DNA of 52,023 nucleotides, taken from contig NZ_JAAGLR010000845.1 of NCBI RefSeq assembly GCF_010548245.1, forward strand, positions 1-52,023, written 5' to 3'. Made by a program: the position numbers and the translations under genes. Shown here one piece after another: positions 8,758 to 17,458 of this stretch. The stretch is from Streptomyces sp. SID11385 (GTDB lineage: Bacteria > Actinomycetota > Actinomycetes > Streptomycetales > Streptomycetaceae). Position 1 is the stretch's first letter. Each line of letters starts with the position of its first letter. The notes beneath the pieces were generated by a model, which worked only from the letters and a program-made list of their open reading frames with translations, did not search any database and had not been told where the DNA came from.

Positions 8758-10062
8758 GTGCAACCCGAGAACCCTGACGCCTATTCCGCGCCCGCCCCGG
8801 CGGCGTGGCCCGCCACGGCCGTCCCCGGCCGACCCGGTGTCCACCCGCGCACCGAACCGGCCGATGAGACCGCAACGGGTCTGACCGTCGGTACGGCCGC
8901 CAGCGGCTCCGACGAGGAAGACCCGGCGAGGGAGCTGGAGTCCCGACCCGATACGGAGCCCACACCGGGCTCAAAGCTGCTGGACGAACTGCGTCTTCAG
9001 ATAGCCCAGTTCGTCATCGCACCCTCGCCCGAGGCGCTCGACGCGATCACCCTGTGGGTGGCAGCCACACAACTCCAGCCCTCGTGGCAGCACGCCCCCC
9101 GCCTGGCGGTGGTGGGGCCTGCGAAGAGGTGCGGGAAGTCGCGACTCCTGGACGTGCTGACCGAGACGGTCCACGAGCCGATGCTCACCATCAACACCAC
9201 CCCGGCGGCGATCTTCCGCTCGATCGACGAGGAGGAGCCGCCGACCCTGCTGGTGGACGAGGCCGACACCATCTTCGGACCGAAGTTCGCGGAGAAGAAC
9301 GAGGAGATGCGCGGCCTGCTCAACGCCGGTCACCAGCGCGGGCGGTACGTCACGCGGGTCGTCGGCAACGACCACACCCCGCACCGGTTCGCCACCTTCG
9401 CCATGGCGGCCATCGCGGGCATCGGAGACCTGCCCGACACGATCATGGACCGGTCGGTGGTCATCCGTATGCGCCGCAGGGCCGAGGGCGAGAAGGTCAA
9501 ACCCTTCCGCTCGCGACGCGACGTCCCCGCCCTGCACGAGATGCGCGACCGCATCCGTGGCTGGGCTCTCCCTCAGCTGGAGTGCGCCGCGCTCCTGGAA
9601 CCGGACATGCCGGTCGAGGACCGAGCGGCGGACACCTGGGAGCCCATGGTGATCGTCGCCGATCTGGCGGGCGGTCACTGGCCGCGGCTGGCCCGCATCG
9701 CGTGCGCACGTATGGTCGCCGCCGAAGTGGCGGCCGAGGAGGACCACCCCAGCGGGGCGCGCATCCTCGCCGACATCCGGCGGGTCTTCTTCGCCCAGCG
9801 GGAAGCGGACAGTCTGTCCACCGAAGACCTTCTGCACCACCTGAACGCGGATGCCGAAGCACCGTGGGGCGAGCGAGGACGGTACGGCCTGACGGCCCGG
9901 GAGCTCAGCGCGATGCTGCGGGACTACGACATTCGCCCCGGCAACGTGCGTATGGCCGACAGGTCGCAGCGCAAGGGCTACATGCGCAACAAGTTCCTCG
10001 ACGCGTGGCGGCGTTACTGCCCGACCGTGCACCCGCTGGAAACCAGCCGTAGCGGCGGCTGA
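8758..10062 (+). CDS. DUF3631-domain P-loop protein, possible replication function
   Basis: A 434-aa protein starting at GTG 8758 after GAGGAG. The first 75 residues are Pro/Ala-rich and disordered. The core has a Walker A-like VVGPAKRCGKSRLLD (about residue 117) and a Walker B PTLLVDEADTIFG (about 161-173), then RSVVIRMRRRAEGE. The C-terminal part (QRKGYMRNKFLDAWRRYC) is the end expected of DUF3631. Proteins of this family occur on actinomycete plasmids and integrative elements, often near replication genes, and are predicted helicase or primase-associated ATPases. Activity is not proven. The position between xis and the transfer genes, with an iteron-like cluster just downstream, supports a replication role. 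Confidence 0.7.
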   Translation: MQPENPDAYSAPAPAAWPATAVPGRPGVHPRTEPADETATGLTVGTAASGSDEEDPARELESRPDTEPTPGSKLLDELRLQIAQFVIAPSPEALDAITLWVAATQLQPSWQHAPRLAVVGPAKRCGKSRLLDVLTETVHEPMLTINTTPAAIFRSIDEEEPPTLLVDEADTIFGPKFAEKNEEMRGLLNAGHQRGRYVTRVVGNDHTPHRFATFAMAAIAGIGDLPDTIMDRSVVIRMRRRAEGEKVKPFRSRRDVPALHEMRDRIRGWALPQLECAALLEPDMPVEDRAADTWEPMVIVADLAGGHWPRLARIACARMVAAEVAAEEDHPSGARILADIRRVFFAQREADSLSTEDLLHHLNADAEAPWGERGRYGLTARELSAMLRDYDIRPGNVRMADRSQRKGYMRNKFLDAWRRYCPTVHPLETSRSGG

Positions 10063-10471
10063 CCCCCTCCCCTGGCTGCCGTACTTGCCGTCCCTGCCGT
10101 GATCGCCCAGGTCAGGAGCCCCGGCGGCAAGACGGCAGCCGAGCCCAAGACGGCAACCGACGAGTCCCGGTCGGTCCCGACGACTACGGGATGACGCCCC
10201 GACACGTCTTGCCCCGTCCCAGGCGTCCTCACCGTATCGCCGCAGGCCACGGTCCTGCCTGCTGGGACGGCTGTCCCTACGCGGCCGTCCCGGCGCGGGA
10301 GAGCACGGACGCCCGGAACTCGGAGCGGCACCTCTCCCGAAGGCGGGATAAGACGCTGACAGCGCTCGCCCGGGGCGGCACATCGAAAGCGCTGCCGTCC
10401 CGCGCTGACCTGCGCCTGCAACGGCCGAGACGGCAAAGACGCCCCACACACCAAGCCCAGGAGCTTCCCCT
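10063..10471. promoter_or_regulatory. Non-coding region with iteron-like GCCGT repeats
   Basis: This 409-bp gap has no convincing gene. GCCGT motifs occur at 10078, 10087 and 10096 with an exact 9-bp period, followed by inverse copies (ACGGC) at 10132 and 10150. Further TGCCGTC and GACGGCA copies are near 10393 and 10429. Phased direct copies facing inverted ones next to a putative replication gene suggest an origin or operator. Confidence 0.35.
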
Positions 10472-11323
10472 TTGACCAGCCCGCACCTCACCACACCCTC
10501 ACCGCAGCTCGGGGATGGCGCCCGCATCGAAGAACAGAGCCGGAAGCGCGCTGCCGCCGAACAGCTCGCGCTTGGCGCGGCGGGCGTCGTCATCATCGCC
10601 CTGACAGCCGGAGCCTTCTGGCTCTCCTACGCGCACCTCGCCGACGTGGCCGGCCAGCACGGGCTCGGCGCGTCCCGTATCCGTAGGTGGGCTTGGCCCG
10701 CCACCTTGGATGCCTTCATCGTCGCGGGCGAACTGCTCCTGCTGCGCGCCGCGCTGCGGCGTACCACCGACCCCTGGGCGATCGCTGTCACCGCATCCGG
10801 CGCGGTGGGCTCCATCGCGCTGAACGTCGCCGGAGTCAGCGGTACGGGCAATGCGCGTGTCCCGCTTCTCGACTACGTGGTCGCTGCAGTGCCTCCTGCG
10901 GCCGCGATGATCGCCTTCGGCGTCCTGATGCGACAGATCCACCATCTCATCGCACCGGCGGACGACTTCTCGCACGCCGGTTCCGCACAGGCATGGAACC
11001 GGCCGGTCGGCGATCCCGACGACAGCCGACGGCAGCCCGCCACCGCCGACGATCCGCACGCCCATGCCGCCGAGCGGACGGAACCCACTTCCGGGCTGCC
11101 GGAGGCCAAACCGGTCGGTGGTCGCCCGCCGAAGGCGACCATCGCGGAGCTGGCGGACATCGGCCGGTCCACCGGCCACCAGCACGGCAAACTCACGCGC
11201 GGCCTGCTCCGAGCGGCCGTGAAGGAACGCGACCTGACGATCGGGAGCGAGCGGCAGACCGAGGTCATGGAACTGCTTCGGCCGGAACTCGAAGCCGAGG
11301 GCATAGCCGTCTCCAAGCGATGA
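10472..11323 (+). CDS. DUF2637 membrane protein (Spd-like)
   Basis: A 283-aa protein starting at TTG 10472, with AGGAG eight bases upstream. Residues about 30-160 hold four hydrophobic helices in the DUF2637 pattern (LGAAGVVIIALTAGAFWLSY; WPATLDAFIVAGELLLLRAA; AIAVTASGAVGSIALNVAG; VVAAVPPAAAMIAFGVLM). A hydrophilic linker and a C-terminal segment (GGRPPKATIAELADIGRSTG) resembling a small DNA-binding or WhiA-like helical domain follow. DUF2637 proteins are common on actinomycete plasmids and elements and have been linked to spread or transfer functions. The plasmid-like role is inferred from family and context. Confidence 0.75.
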   Translation: MTSPHLTTPSPQLGDGARIEEQSRKRAAAEQLALGAAGVVIIALTAGAFWLSYAHLADVAGQHGLGASRIRRWAWPATLDAFIVAGELLLLRAALRRTTDPWAIAVTASGAVGSIALNVAGVSGTGNARVPLLDYVVAAVPPAAAMIAFGVLMRQIHHLIAPADDFSHAGSAQAWNRPVGDPDDSRRQPATADDPHAHAAERTEPTSGLPEAKPVGGRPPKATIAELADIGRSTGHQHGKLTRGLLRAAVKERDLTIGSERQTEVMELLRPELEAEGIAVSKR

Positions 11324-11336
11324 CGCCGAACCCGAT

Positions 11337-11410
11337 CGGGTGGTGACCGGAACCCGTCTGGTCACCACCCGAGCAGCGCCACCGACTCACGGGCGTCCAC
11401 ACCTGTGGAC
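11337..11410. promoter_or_regulatory. Candidate origin of transfer (oriT)
   Basis: A perfect 12-bp inverted repeat (CGGGTGGTGACC at 11337-11348, complement at 11360-11371) with an 11-nt spacer lies upstream of mobC and the relaxase. A short palindrome GTCCAC-ACCT-GTGGAC follows at 11395-11410. Relaxase genes are usually beside their oriT, which carries such a repeat next to the nick site. Confidence 0.5.
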
Positions 11411-11477
11411 AACGCGATGGCCGTATCACCCAGGCCCCCCAACTCTGTTCGCCGAGCCGCCCTCCGGAGGGGATCCC

Positions 11478-12212
11478 TTGAAGCGCGACCAGCCCACGCC
11501 CCACAACTCCTCCGCTGAATCCACCGCCTCGCCGCAGTCCCTCACGCTGCGCTCGCGTCTGCGGCAGGCGTTCGGACGGGCGGCCCCGGGCGGAGCCAGT
11601 AGTACCCCGAGTCCGACTCAAGGCCGGTCTTCGGGGAGCTCCGCCCCAGGGGTGGCGGAGACGGCCCGGCGCCAGGGGGCGCCGGGCCGGGAGGCCGGGA
11701 CCGAGGGCGGCCCCGTCCCGGACGAGCTCCATGTCGCCCAGCAGCAGATCCTCAACCCCGCACCTGCCGTCGAACCGACAGCCGATGAGCGAGCGGTGCA
11801 GCGTGTCCAGCCGGCAATCCGCCGTTTCACCGGCACCAAGCGAACCGTCCGTGTCGGCCCACTGCGTTTCACCGGCGACGAACACGCAGCCCTCCAAGAG
11901 GCCGCTGCGGAGCACGGCTACAAGGGGGATTCCGGTTTCGCCGCGGACATCGTCCTCGCCTTCCTCACCGGCCGGTTCACCGCCAACCTGCCCCTGTCCG
12001 AAGACCGCCGCCGCACCCACATGTTCCGCGCACAGGTGCTCCGCGAGCTGAATCGCATAGGAGTCAACATCAACCAGATCGCCCGGGCGCTCAACAGCGA
12101 CCTCACCCTGCCCGACTTGCGTCACCGTCTCGACGGCCTGCACCGTCTTCTGGAACTGCTTGCCGAGGCCCTGTGTGAATCTGACGAGACCGGGAAGGAA
12201 CAGGCCGCGTGA
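11478..12212 (+). CDS. mobC: MobC-like relaxosome accessory protein
   Basis: A 244-aa protein. I chose the TTG at 11478 because GGAGGGG lies just upstream; longer in-frame starts back to 11340 would overlap the oriT-like repeat. Residues 1-110 are low-complexity. The C-terminal 130 residues carry the MobC/ribbon-helix-helix-like signature (RVGPLRFTGDEHAALQEAAAE... LRELNRIGVNINQIARALN), which binds oriT and assists the relaxase. The gene ends in a GTGA overlap with the relaxase gene, so translation is coupled. Confidence 0.8.
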   Translation: MKRDQPTPHNSSAESTASPQSLTLRSRLRQAFGRAAPGGASSTPSPTQGRSSGSSAPGVAETARRQGAPGREAGTEGGPVPDELHVAQQQILNPAPAVEPTADERAVQRVQPAIRRFTGTKRTVRVGPLRFTGDEHAALQEAAAEHGYKGDSGFAADIVLAFLTGRFTANLPLSEDRRRTHMFRAQVLRELNRIGVNINQIARALNSDLTLPDLRHRLDGLHRLLELLAEALCESDETGKEQAA

Positions 12213-13948
12213 TCGCCGCCATCAAGCCGGCCGGGTCCAAGACCCGCGGACTGCTCGCCTATCTCTACGGCCCGGGCCGACACGATGAGCACTTCGACCC
12301 GCATCTCGTGGCCGCCTTCGCGATGCTCGGCCTGCCTGACCCCGGCCGCGAGGAGAACGCGACTCTCACCGAACTCGCCCGCCATCTCGATGCGCCGGTC
12401 CGGCTGCGCAACAGCGAGTTCGGCAAGCCGGTCACCGACCATGTGTGGCACTGCGCCGTCCGTGCGGCGCCCGAGGACCGTCAGCTCTCGGATGTTGAGT
12501 GGGGCGAGATCGCTGGTCGCATCGTGGACGCGGCCGGTATCGCGCCTGCGGGTGACGACCTGGCCTGTCGCTGGATCGCCGTCCGACACGCGGACGACCA
12601 CATCCACATCCTCGCCACCACCGTCCGCGAAGACGGTCGCCGTCCCAAACGCCACAACAGCGGGGTCCGCGTCGGACACGAATGCCGCGAGATCGAAAAG
12701 GACTATGGGCTAAGACAGTTGAAGAGGGGGGACGGAACGGGCAGCCGTCGCCCCGCACAGGCCGAGATGCACAAGGCCGACCGTCTCGGATGGGAGCAGA
12801 CCACCCAACAGTGGCTGGAAGACCGCATCCGTGCCGCCATCCCACACGTCACCGACGCCGAGGAGCTGCTCACGTACCTCGAAGCGGACGGAGTTGCGGT
12901 CAAGCCCCGCCGGGGCCCTTCCGGCGACCTCCTCGGCTATGCCGTCGGCCGCCCCGGCGACGAGAACGCGAAAGGCGAGCAGATCTATCAAGCGGGCGGG
13001 AAGATCGCCCCCGACCTCAGCGTCCCCAAACTGCGGGTTCGCCTGGAGACCGCGACGTCCGAGGAGCACCCCACCGCGCGGCGCACCCAGCACACCACCC
13101 CCTGGCACCAGGCTACCGACGCCCTCGACAGCTTCCACGCCGAACTTACCGGCAGCACCGGGGATGGGCCCGGCGCGGACGCGCGGGCTCAGGCTCACCT
13201 TGCCTCGCTCGGTGAACTGATCGAAGCTACCGCGCAGCGCGCCCCCGCAGACCTGCGCGGCGAAATCCGTTCAGCATCGAGGGAGTTCGCCCGCGCCCAA
13301 CGTTCACAGGTCCGTGCCGAAGACCGGGTCGCCGACACCGTGCGCCTCGCAGCCCGCGACATTGTCCACACCGCCACCGGACCGGAGGGCAGCGCGCTCG
13401 CGGCCCTGCTCGCCGCCATGATCTGGTCGGCCGTCCTCGCCCAGCGCTGGCACGAAGCGAAGGGCCACGCCCAGCAGTCTGCCGCCGCCCGTCGGGCCCT
13501 CGACCACCTTCAGACCGCCGTCGACCAGGTCCTCGCCCCCACGCTCGCCGAGCTGGAACTCCGGCTGCCGCGCGAAGAGACCCGCCGCACTCTGGCCCAC
13601 GACGTGCGCACCGCAGTCCCCGGCCATGCCGAACGCATCCTCGCCGACGAGGACTGGCCAGCACTCGCGACAGTCCTCGCCGACGCGGAGGCGCGTGGCC
13701 ACAAACCGCATCAGCTCCTCAAGGAAGCCGCCGAACAGCGCGAACTCGATACAGCCCGCCGCCCGGTCCGGGCCTTGATCACGCGCATCCAACACGTCGG
13801 CCGCGACCCCGTACGCAACCTTCGAGCCGAAGCCGCCCGGCTCCGCTCGACGCAATCGATACCAGCCGCCAGCGGTACGGGCTCGGCCCAGCCGCGTCCA
13901 TCGGCGCCTGCTACCGCTCCCGAGCGAGGGGGCCACCCCCGGCGGTAG
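12209..13948 (+). CDS. Relaxase/mobilisation nuclease
   Basis: A 579-aa protein with the relaxase fold in its first 250 residues. The HUH metal site is visible in VRHADDHIHILATTVREDG (about residue 129), and the N-terminal MIAAIKPAGSKTRGLLAYLYGPGR is typical of Streptomyces mobilisation nucleases. These nick oriT and pilot single-stranded DNA into recipients. The nucleophilic tyrosine cannot be fixed by eye. The rest is a long helical region rich in Ala, Arg and Glu. The GTG start overlaps the mobC stop. No coupling protein or secretion gene is present in this element. Confidence 0.88.
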   Translation: MIAAIKPAGSKTRGLLAYLYGPGRHDEHFDPHLVAAFAMLGLPDPGREENATLTELARHLDAPVRLRNSEFGKPVTDHVWHCAVRAAPEDRQLSDVEWGEIAGRIVDAAGIAPAGDDLACRWIAVRHADDHIHILATTVREDGRRPKRHNSGVRVGHECREIEKDYGLRQLKRGDGTGSRRPAQAEMHKADRLGWEQTTQQWLEDRIRAAIPHVTDAEELLTYLEADGVAVKPRRGPSGDLLGYAVGRPGDENAKGEQIYQAGGKIAPDLSVPKLRVRLETATSEEHPTARRTQHTTPWHQATDALDSFHAELTGSTGDGPGADARAQAHLASLGELIEATAQRAPADLRGEIRSASREFARAQRSQVRAEDRVADTVRLAARDIVHTATGPEGSALAALLAAMIWSAVLAQRWHEAKGHAQQSAAARRALDHLQTAVDQVLAPTLAELELRLPREETRRTLAHDVRTAVPGHAERILADEDWPALATVLADAEARGHKPHQLLKEAAEQRELDTARRPVRALITRIQHVGRDPVRNLRAEAARLRSTQSIPAASGTGSAQPRPSAPATAPERGGHPRR

Positions 13949-14735
13949 CGGCCCCGAGCGCGGCATGGTCGTCGGCAACCGCGCGGAGGCGGGCGGCTAG
14001 GGTGTCCGGGCCGAGAGCCGCCAGGGCGCACAGAGAGCTGAGCCGGCGTGCGGTCGACCAGATACCGGTGGTCGGGGGCCGGAAGGCGGCCACGGGAATG
14101 TTCCTGGCGGCGAACGGGGCGGGGTCGAGGTAGGTCATGCCGCCGGTCCCGCACAGGTACACGCGAGCGCCCGTCGCGGCGGCCAGGTCGGCGAGTCGCA
14201 GGGAGCGGCCCGGCCCGGCGGCCAGGAGGCTGCTCCTGAGTATCCGGCCCCGCCAGCCGAGCAGGTCGAGCAGCACGCGGGTGGAGGTCTCCGCGACCAC
14301 TGCGGTCCGTCCGGTGGCGAAGGCGTCCAGCACCGGGTCCAGAGCTTGGGCGAGGGAGGACCAGTACGGGCCGGCTCCGAAGTTCTGCCGCAGCATTCCG
14401 GCGGTCCTTCGGCGGGCGAGTTCGGTGTCGTCGATCAGCGCTTCCCGGATGAGGGTGGATCGCCCGCTCGGGAGATGGGTGGGGATGGAGAGCCACTGCT
14501 GGCGGTCCGGCGTTTCGACGGCGGCGAGGCGCGCTCAGTGCTGGTAGTCGCGGCGGGTGAACTGCACGTCGTCCAGGACGATCCAGTAGTCCGCCGCGAA
14601 CAGCTTGGCCAGCGTCGTCAGCCTCGGGAACAGGTTGGGTTGGTGGATCGCGCACTGGCCGCTGGAAGCAGGCCGCTCACGAGGCGATGAGGCGGCTGGT
14701 GAAGCCGGAACGAATGAGAGATTCGTACGCTGCAT
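13911..14735 (-). pseudogene. WbqC-like protein, nonsense mutation
   Basis: WbqC-family proteins (DUF8; begin with AIHQPNLFPRL and contain DDVQFTRRDYQHR) are linked to glycan or amino-sugar synthesis. Here the frame reads CAIHQPNLFPRL... FTRRDYQH and then hits TGA at 14537-14535 where family members have Arg (CGA). The same frame continues past the stop with PDRQQWLSIPTHLPSGRSTL, an ending of about 208 more codons. A single C-to-T change explains the break. No good start codon precedes AIHQPN in frame, so the 5' end may also be damaged. It overlaps the ydcF-like gene upstream and the relaxase 3' end by 38 bp. Likely a broken cargo gene. Confidence 0.75.
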
Positions 14736-15363
14736 GTACGTCCTCAGGAACTTCCTGCTCGATGGCGAATCCGAGCTTCGGATACTCGATGACCCGCTGG
14801 AGGTCGCCGGCCAGCATGTCGAGAACGAGCTTCTCGTCCCCGATGCTCTTCAGATAGTCGTCGAACTCCAACCGCTCTGACGCGCACAGGAACTCGACAT
14901 CGGGCCATAGTTTGCGGGCGGTCGCGAACGATCGCCGTTCCATGTACGGCTTGGAGACCAGCAGCACCGTGGCCGGACGGATACCGGAGGCGGCGAGGAC
15001 TTCGCGGGAGAGCGTGATGTTCTCTCCAGTGTTGGCAGCGTGCGGTTCCAACAGGATGGCATCGGCGGGGACGCCCAGGTCGATGGCGTGCTCACGAAAG
15101 TGGATCGCCTCGCCCCGAGGAAAGACCTTGGCAGTGGTGGGGCTGTTGCCACCGGTGAATACCAGCGTCTCGAAGAGCCCGGCACGGTACAGCTCGGCGG
15201 AGCGGGTCGCGACGCCGAGATCATGGCTTCCCAGCCCGATTGCCACGTCGACAGGTCGCAGCTCGTGCTGCATCTGGTGGTAGTCCCAGATCAGCCTGGC
15301 CTGGTGCCACTGGTCCTCGGTGATGCCCTGCTGGTCGTTTCGCACGCGTTTCTCCCTGGTCAC
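14677..15363 (-). CDS. YdcF-like DUF218 protein
   Basis: A 228-aa protein of the YdcF/SanA superfamily: VDVAIGLGSHDLGVATRSAELYRAGL, then LVFTGGNSPTTAKVFPRGEA, ILLEPHAANTGENITLSREVL and VLLVSKPYMERRSFATARK. These match the conserved GG, E...S..T..N and P.H..R-like motifs of a Rossmann-like fold. YdcF binds S-adenosylmethionine in E. coli; the biological function of these proteins is unclear. The GTG start overlaps the stop of the upstream HTH/TPR gene (GTGA), and the 3' end overlaps the WbqC frame. The three genes form one minus-strand operon. Confidence 0.8.
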   Translation of the reverse strand: MTREKRVRNDQQGITEDQWHQARLIWDYHQMQHELRPVDVAIGLGSHDLGVATRSAELYRAGLFETLVFTGGNSPTTAKVFPRGEAIHFREHAIDLGVPADAILLEPHAANTGENITLSREVLAASGIRPATVLLVSKPYMERRSFATARKLWPDVEFLCASERLEFDDYLKSIGDEKLVLDMLAGDLQRVIEYPKLGFAIEQEVPEDVHAAYESLIRSGFTSRLIAS

Positions 15364-16460
15364 CGTTGCTGGGGGCCGGTCAGCCCCTCACCCATGGCCC
15401 TGATGCCCTCGATGCTGCGCAGTTGGTGCACGAGCCCGTACTGCGTGGCTATCCTGGCGGCCCGATCGAGGACGAGGACTCCATCATCCCGGGTCGCCGC
15501 ATCGGAAAGCAGGATGTGGCCATGAGCGGTGTCCAGACGTACGCGTTGCATCGGTGAGTCGGTCGTCCCGCTGCTTCTGGCGATATCGATGAAGTGCAGG
15601 GCCTGCGAGAGATCGCCGACGCCACGGCGGGCCAGAGCGAGCTTCTGGTGGGCGACCGACCAGTCCTCCGGTTCGGTGAGGTCCTCGAACTCGCGGGTCG
15701 CCGCCTGCATGACGCGGGTCGCGTAGTCGTGCTCACCATCTTTGCTCAACGCCGTTCCCACCCACAGGCGTGCGCGAGCCCGGTCGCGGCGCGAGAGGCG
15801 GTCGTCGACGGCGAGGGACTCGTAGCTATGGGCAGCGACTTCCAGCTTGCCGGACATCTCGGTGACGACCGCGAGTGACAGATCGAGCTGGGCGACGCGG
15901 CGGGGGATGTCGAGCTGAGTGAAGACCGTCCGGGCACCGTTGTAGGAATGCTGCGCCGAGAGCGGGCCCAGAACGACGCCTTGATCGCGCTTGAGGTCGC
16001 CGAGCAAGGTGGAGGAGCGGCCGAAGAGGTACAGGCCCTTCTCATCCAGCTCGTGGGCCGTGAACCTGCCCAGCCACCGCGTGAGAAGGCTGTCGGCGAA
16101 GGCGAAGTCCTGCCGGGACAAGGCGATCACGACGCGGTCGAGGTCATCGGCCCATGACTCGTACTCCCACGCCCGGGGCCCGGAGGGGGTGACACGTCTG
16201 CCGGCGGTCGCGACGGAGCTGGCCATCTCCGACAGGAGCGTCTCGAAGCGCAGGTGGACCGCCGCGTCCGCCCGCCCGAGGGCCGTGTCGAGGATGGCCT
16301 GGGTATCGGGCCTCGGCTCGGTGGCGGCGAGCTTGCTCTCCCACTTGGACACGGTCGCGACCGCCAGGCCAAGACGCTCCGCGAAGGACCGCACGCTCAG
16401 CCTCAGGGCGAGCCGCAACGCCTTCGCCTCAAGCCCGGTCCAGTGATGCACGGTCGCCAC
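15360..16460 (-). CDS. HTH/TPR-type transcriptional regulator
   Basis: A 366-aa protein with an N-terminal XRE-type helix-turn-helix (LRLALRLSVRSFAERLGLAV then ATVSKWESKLA), followed by about 280 residues of alpha-helical repeats resembling TPRs (FGRSSTLLGDLKRD; LALARRGVGDLSQALHFIDIAR). Such architectures are frequent in Streptomyces as signal- or peptide-responsive regulators. I chose GTG 16460, which follows GGAAGGGAG; the ATG at 16484 is an alternative. First gene of the operon with ydcF-like and wbqC-like genes. It may regulate the operon or the divergent genes at 16614. The ligand is unknown. Confidence 0.75.
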   Translation of the reverse strand: MATVHHWTGLEAKALRLALRLSVRSFAERLGLAVATVSKWESKLAATEPRPDTQAILDTALGRADAAVHLRFETLLSEMASSVATAGRRVTPSGPRAWEYESWADDLDRVVIALSRQDFAFADSLLTRWLGRFTAHELDEKGLYLFGRSSTLLGDLKRDQGVVLGPLSAQHSYNGARTVFTQLDIPRRVAQLDLSLAVVTEMSGKLEVAAHSYESLAVDDRLSRRDRARARLWVGTALSKDGEHDYATRVMQAATREFEDLTEPEDWSVAHQKLALARRGVGDLSQALHFIDIARSSGTTDSPMQRVRLDTAHGHILLSDAATRDDGVLVLDRAARIATQYGLVHQLRSIEGIRAMGEGLTGPQQR

Positions 16461-16613
16461 GCTTCGCTCCCTTCCACCAGCCATCGAAGCAGACCCGAGG
16501 ACGCGGCGGGACGGAAGTGGAACGGAAGTAGAACAAGCGTCGATTCCGTGCGAGTTGGGTCGCCGACATGCTCAATGCGTCACCACGAGTCGAGCCATTG
16601 GACGGTCCTGAAC

Positions 16614-17045
16614 ATGGAACCCCTCACCGAACACCGCCTGGTCAGCGGCCCGGTCGTCTACGGATTCCTACGGTTGATACGCGTACCTCGCGCACGGCAG
16701 AACGCGCTGGCCGCCTCGCTGGCCGAGTACTGCCGCGCCCACGAGCTGCGGCTGTCCGGTCTCTTCACCGATCGCGAGGCCACCGGGGCCGCTTCGGCGG
16801 CGTTCAACGGTCTCCTCGACGCGCTCGCACTGCCGGACGTCTACGGCGTCGTCGTCCCCGCCATGTCCCACCTGGGCCCGAAGTCCGTGGCGGTCGAACG
16901 GGGACACCAAATCGAATGCGCCGGGGCCCGGTTGTTGCTGGTCCGACGGGCGCGTCCCACGCCCTCGACCGTTCCCCGAAGCGGTCCCGTTCACCGCCCG
17001 CCCTCGGGCACCACCCGCGTCGTAGACGCCACGTCACTGTCATGA
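16614..17045 (+). CDS. Small protein resembling a degenerate serine-recombinase N-terminus
   Basis: A 143-aa protein. The pattern VYGFLRLIRVPRA... LAEYCRAHELRLSGLFTDRE... FNGLLDALALPDVYGVVVPAMSHLG resembles the resolvase fold (YxRvS, 'y+...g...l..y.D', 'f..Ll.al..p...gVvv'). The catalytic serine region is absent and no DNA-binding tail is present, so I doubt it recombines DNA. It is divergent from the HTH/TPR gene and directly upstream of the anti-sigma-like gene, whose ATG overlaps or follows its stop. I do not recognise a specific function. Confidence 0.6.
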   Translation: MEPLTEHRLVSGPVVYGFLRLIRVPRARQNALAASLAEYCRAHELRLSGLFTDREATGAASAAFNGLLDALALPDVYGVVVPAMSHLGPKSVAVERGHQIECAGARLLLVRRARPTPSTVPRSGPVHRPPSGTTRVVDATSLS

Positions 17046-17056
17046 GGACCATCGCG

Positions 17057-17458
17057 ATGACCAAGACGACCCAGCGGTTCTTCGAGTCCCGGCCCGAGTC
17101 GGTCGCCGAGGCACGGACGTTCACCGCCGAGGCCCTGACCAGCTGGGGCCTGCTGGACCGAGGCGACGACGTCCGCCTCTGCGTCTCCGAACTCGCCACC
17201 AACGCCGTGCTCCACGGGACGGCCCCCGGCCGAGGCTTCCTCGTGAAAATCGACGCCGACGACGAGGCCGTGCGCCTGGAAGTACACGACAGCCGCAGCC
17301 GACGCCCCCACCCTCGTCGCCCTGACGACACGGACACCGTCGGCCGCGGGCTGCTCCTTGTGACCGCGCTCGCCGACGGCTGGGGCGTGGAGGACCGCAC
17401 CCCGCTCGGGAAGATCGTCTGGTCGTGCTTCAAAGCCTCGGGAAGGACGGCAGCATGA
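17057..17458 (+). CDS. RsbW-like ATP-binding protein (HATPase_c_2)
   Basis: A 133-aa single-domain GHKL ATPase. Motifs: N box CVSELATNAVLHG, G1-like LEVHDSRSRRPH, and G2-like TVGRGLLLVTALADGWGVE. Streptomyces carry dozens of such proteins, related to the anti-sigma kinase RsbW; many sit in conservon-like or regulatory clusters. The ATG at 17057 has GAGGA upstream; ATG 17042, which overlaps the preceding stop, is the alternative. Its stop overlaps the start of the next gene (ATGA), so it belongs to the operon leading to the radical SAM enzyme. It may act as a regulator of that cargo. No partner sigma factor is seen nearby. Confidence 0.8.
   Translation: MTKTTQRFFESRPESVAEARTFTAEALTSWGLLDRGDDVRLCVSELATNAVLHGTAPGRGFLVKIDADDEAVRLEVHDSRSRRPHPRRPDDTDTVGRGLLLVTALADGWGVEDRTPLGKIVWSCFKASGRTAA

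Noticed and set aside
10191..10475. A 94-codon plus-strand frame after the DUF3631 gene
   Set aside because: No motif and unconvincing codon positions; the region is better explained as non-coding with repeats.
14535..14537. TGA read as selenocysteine in the WbqC-like gene
   Set aside because: Family members have Arg here, no selenocysteine insertion hairpin is evident, and the gene lacks a good start too.
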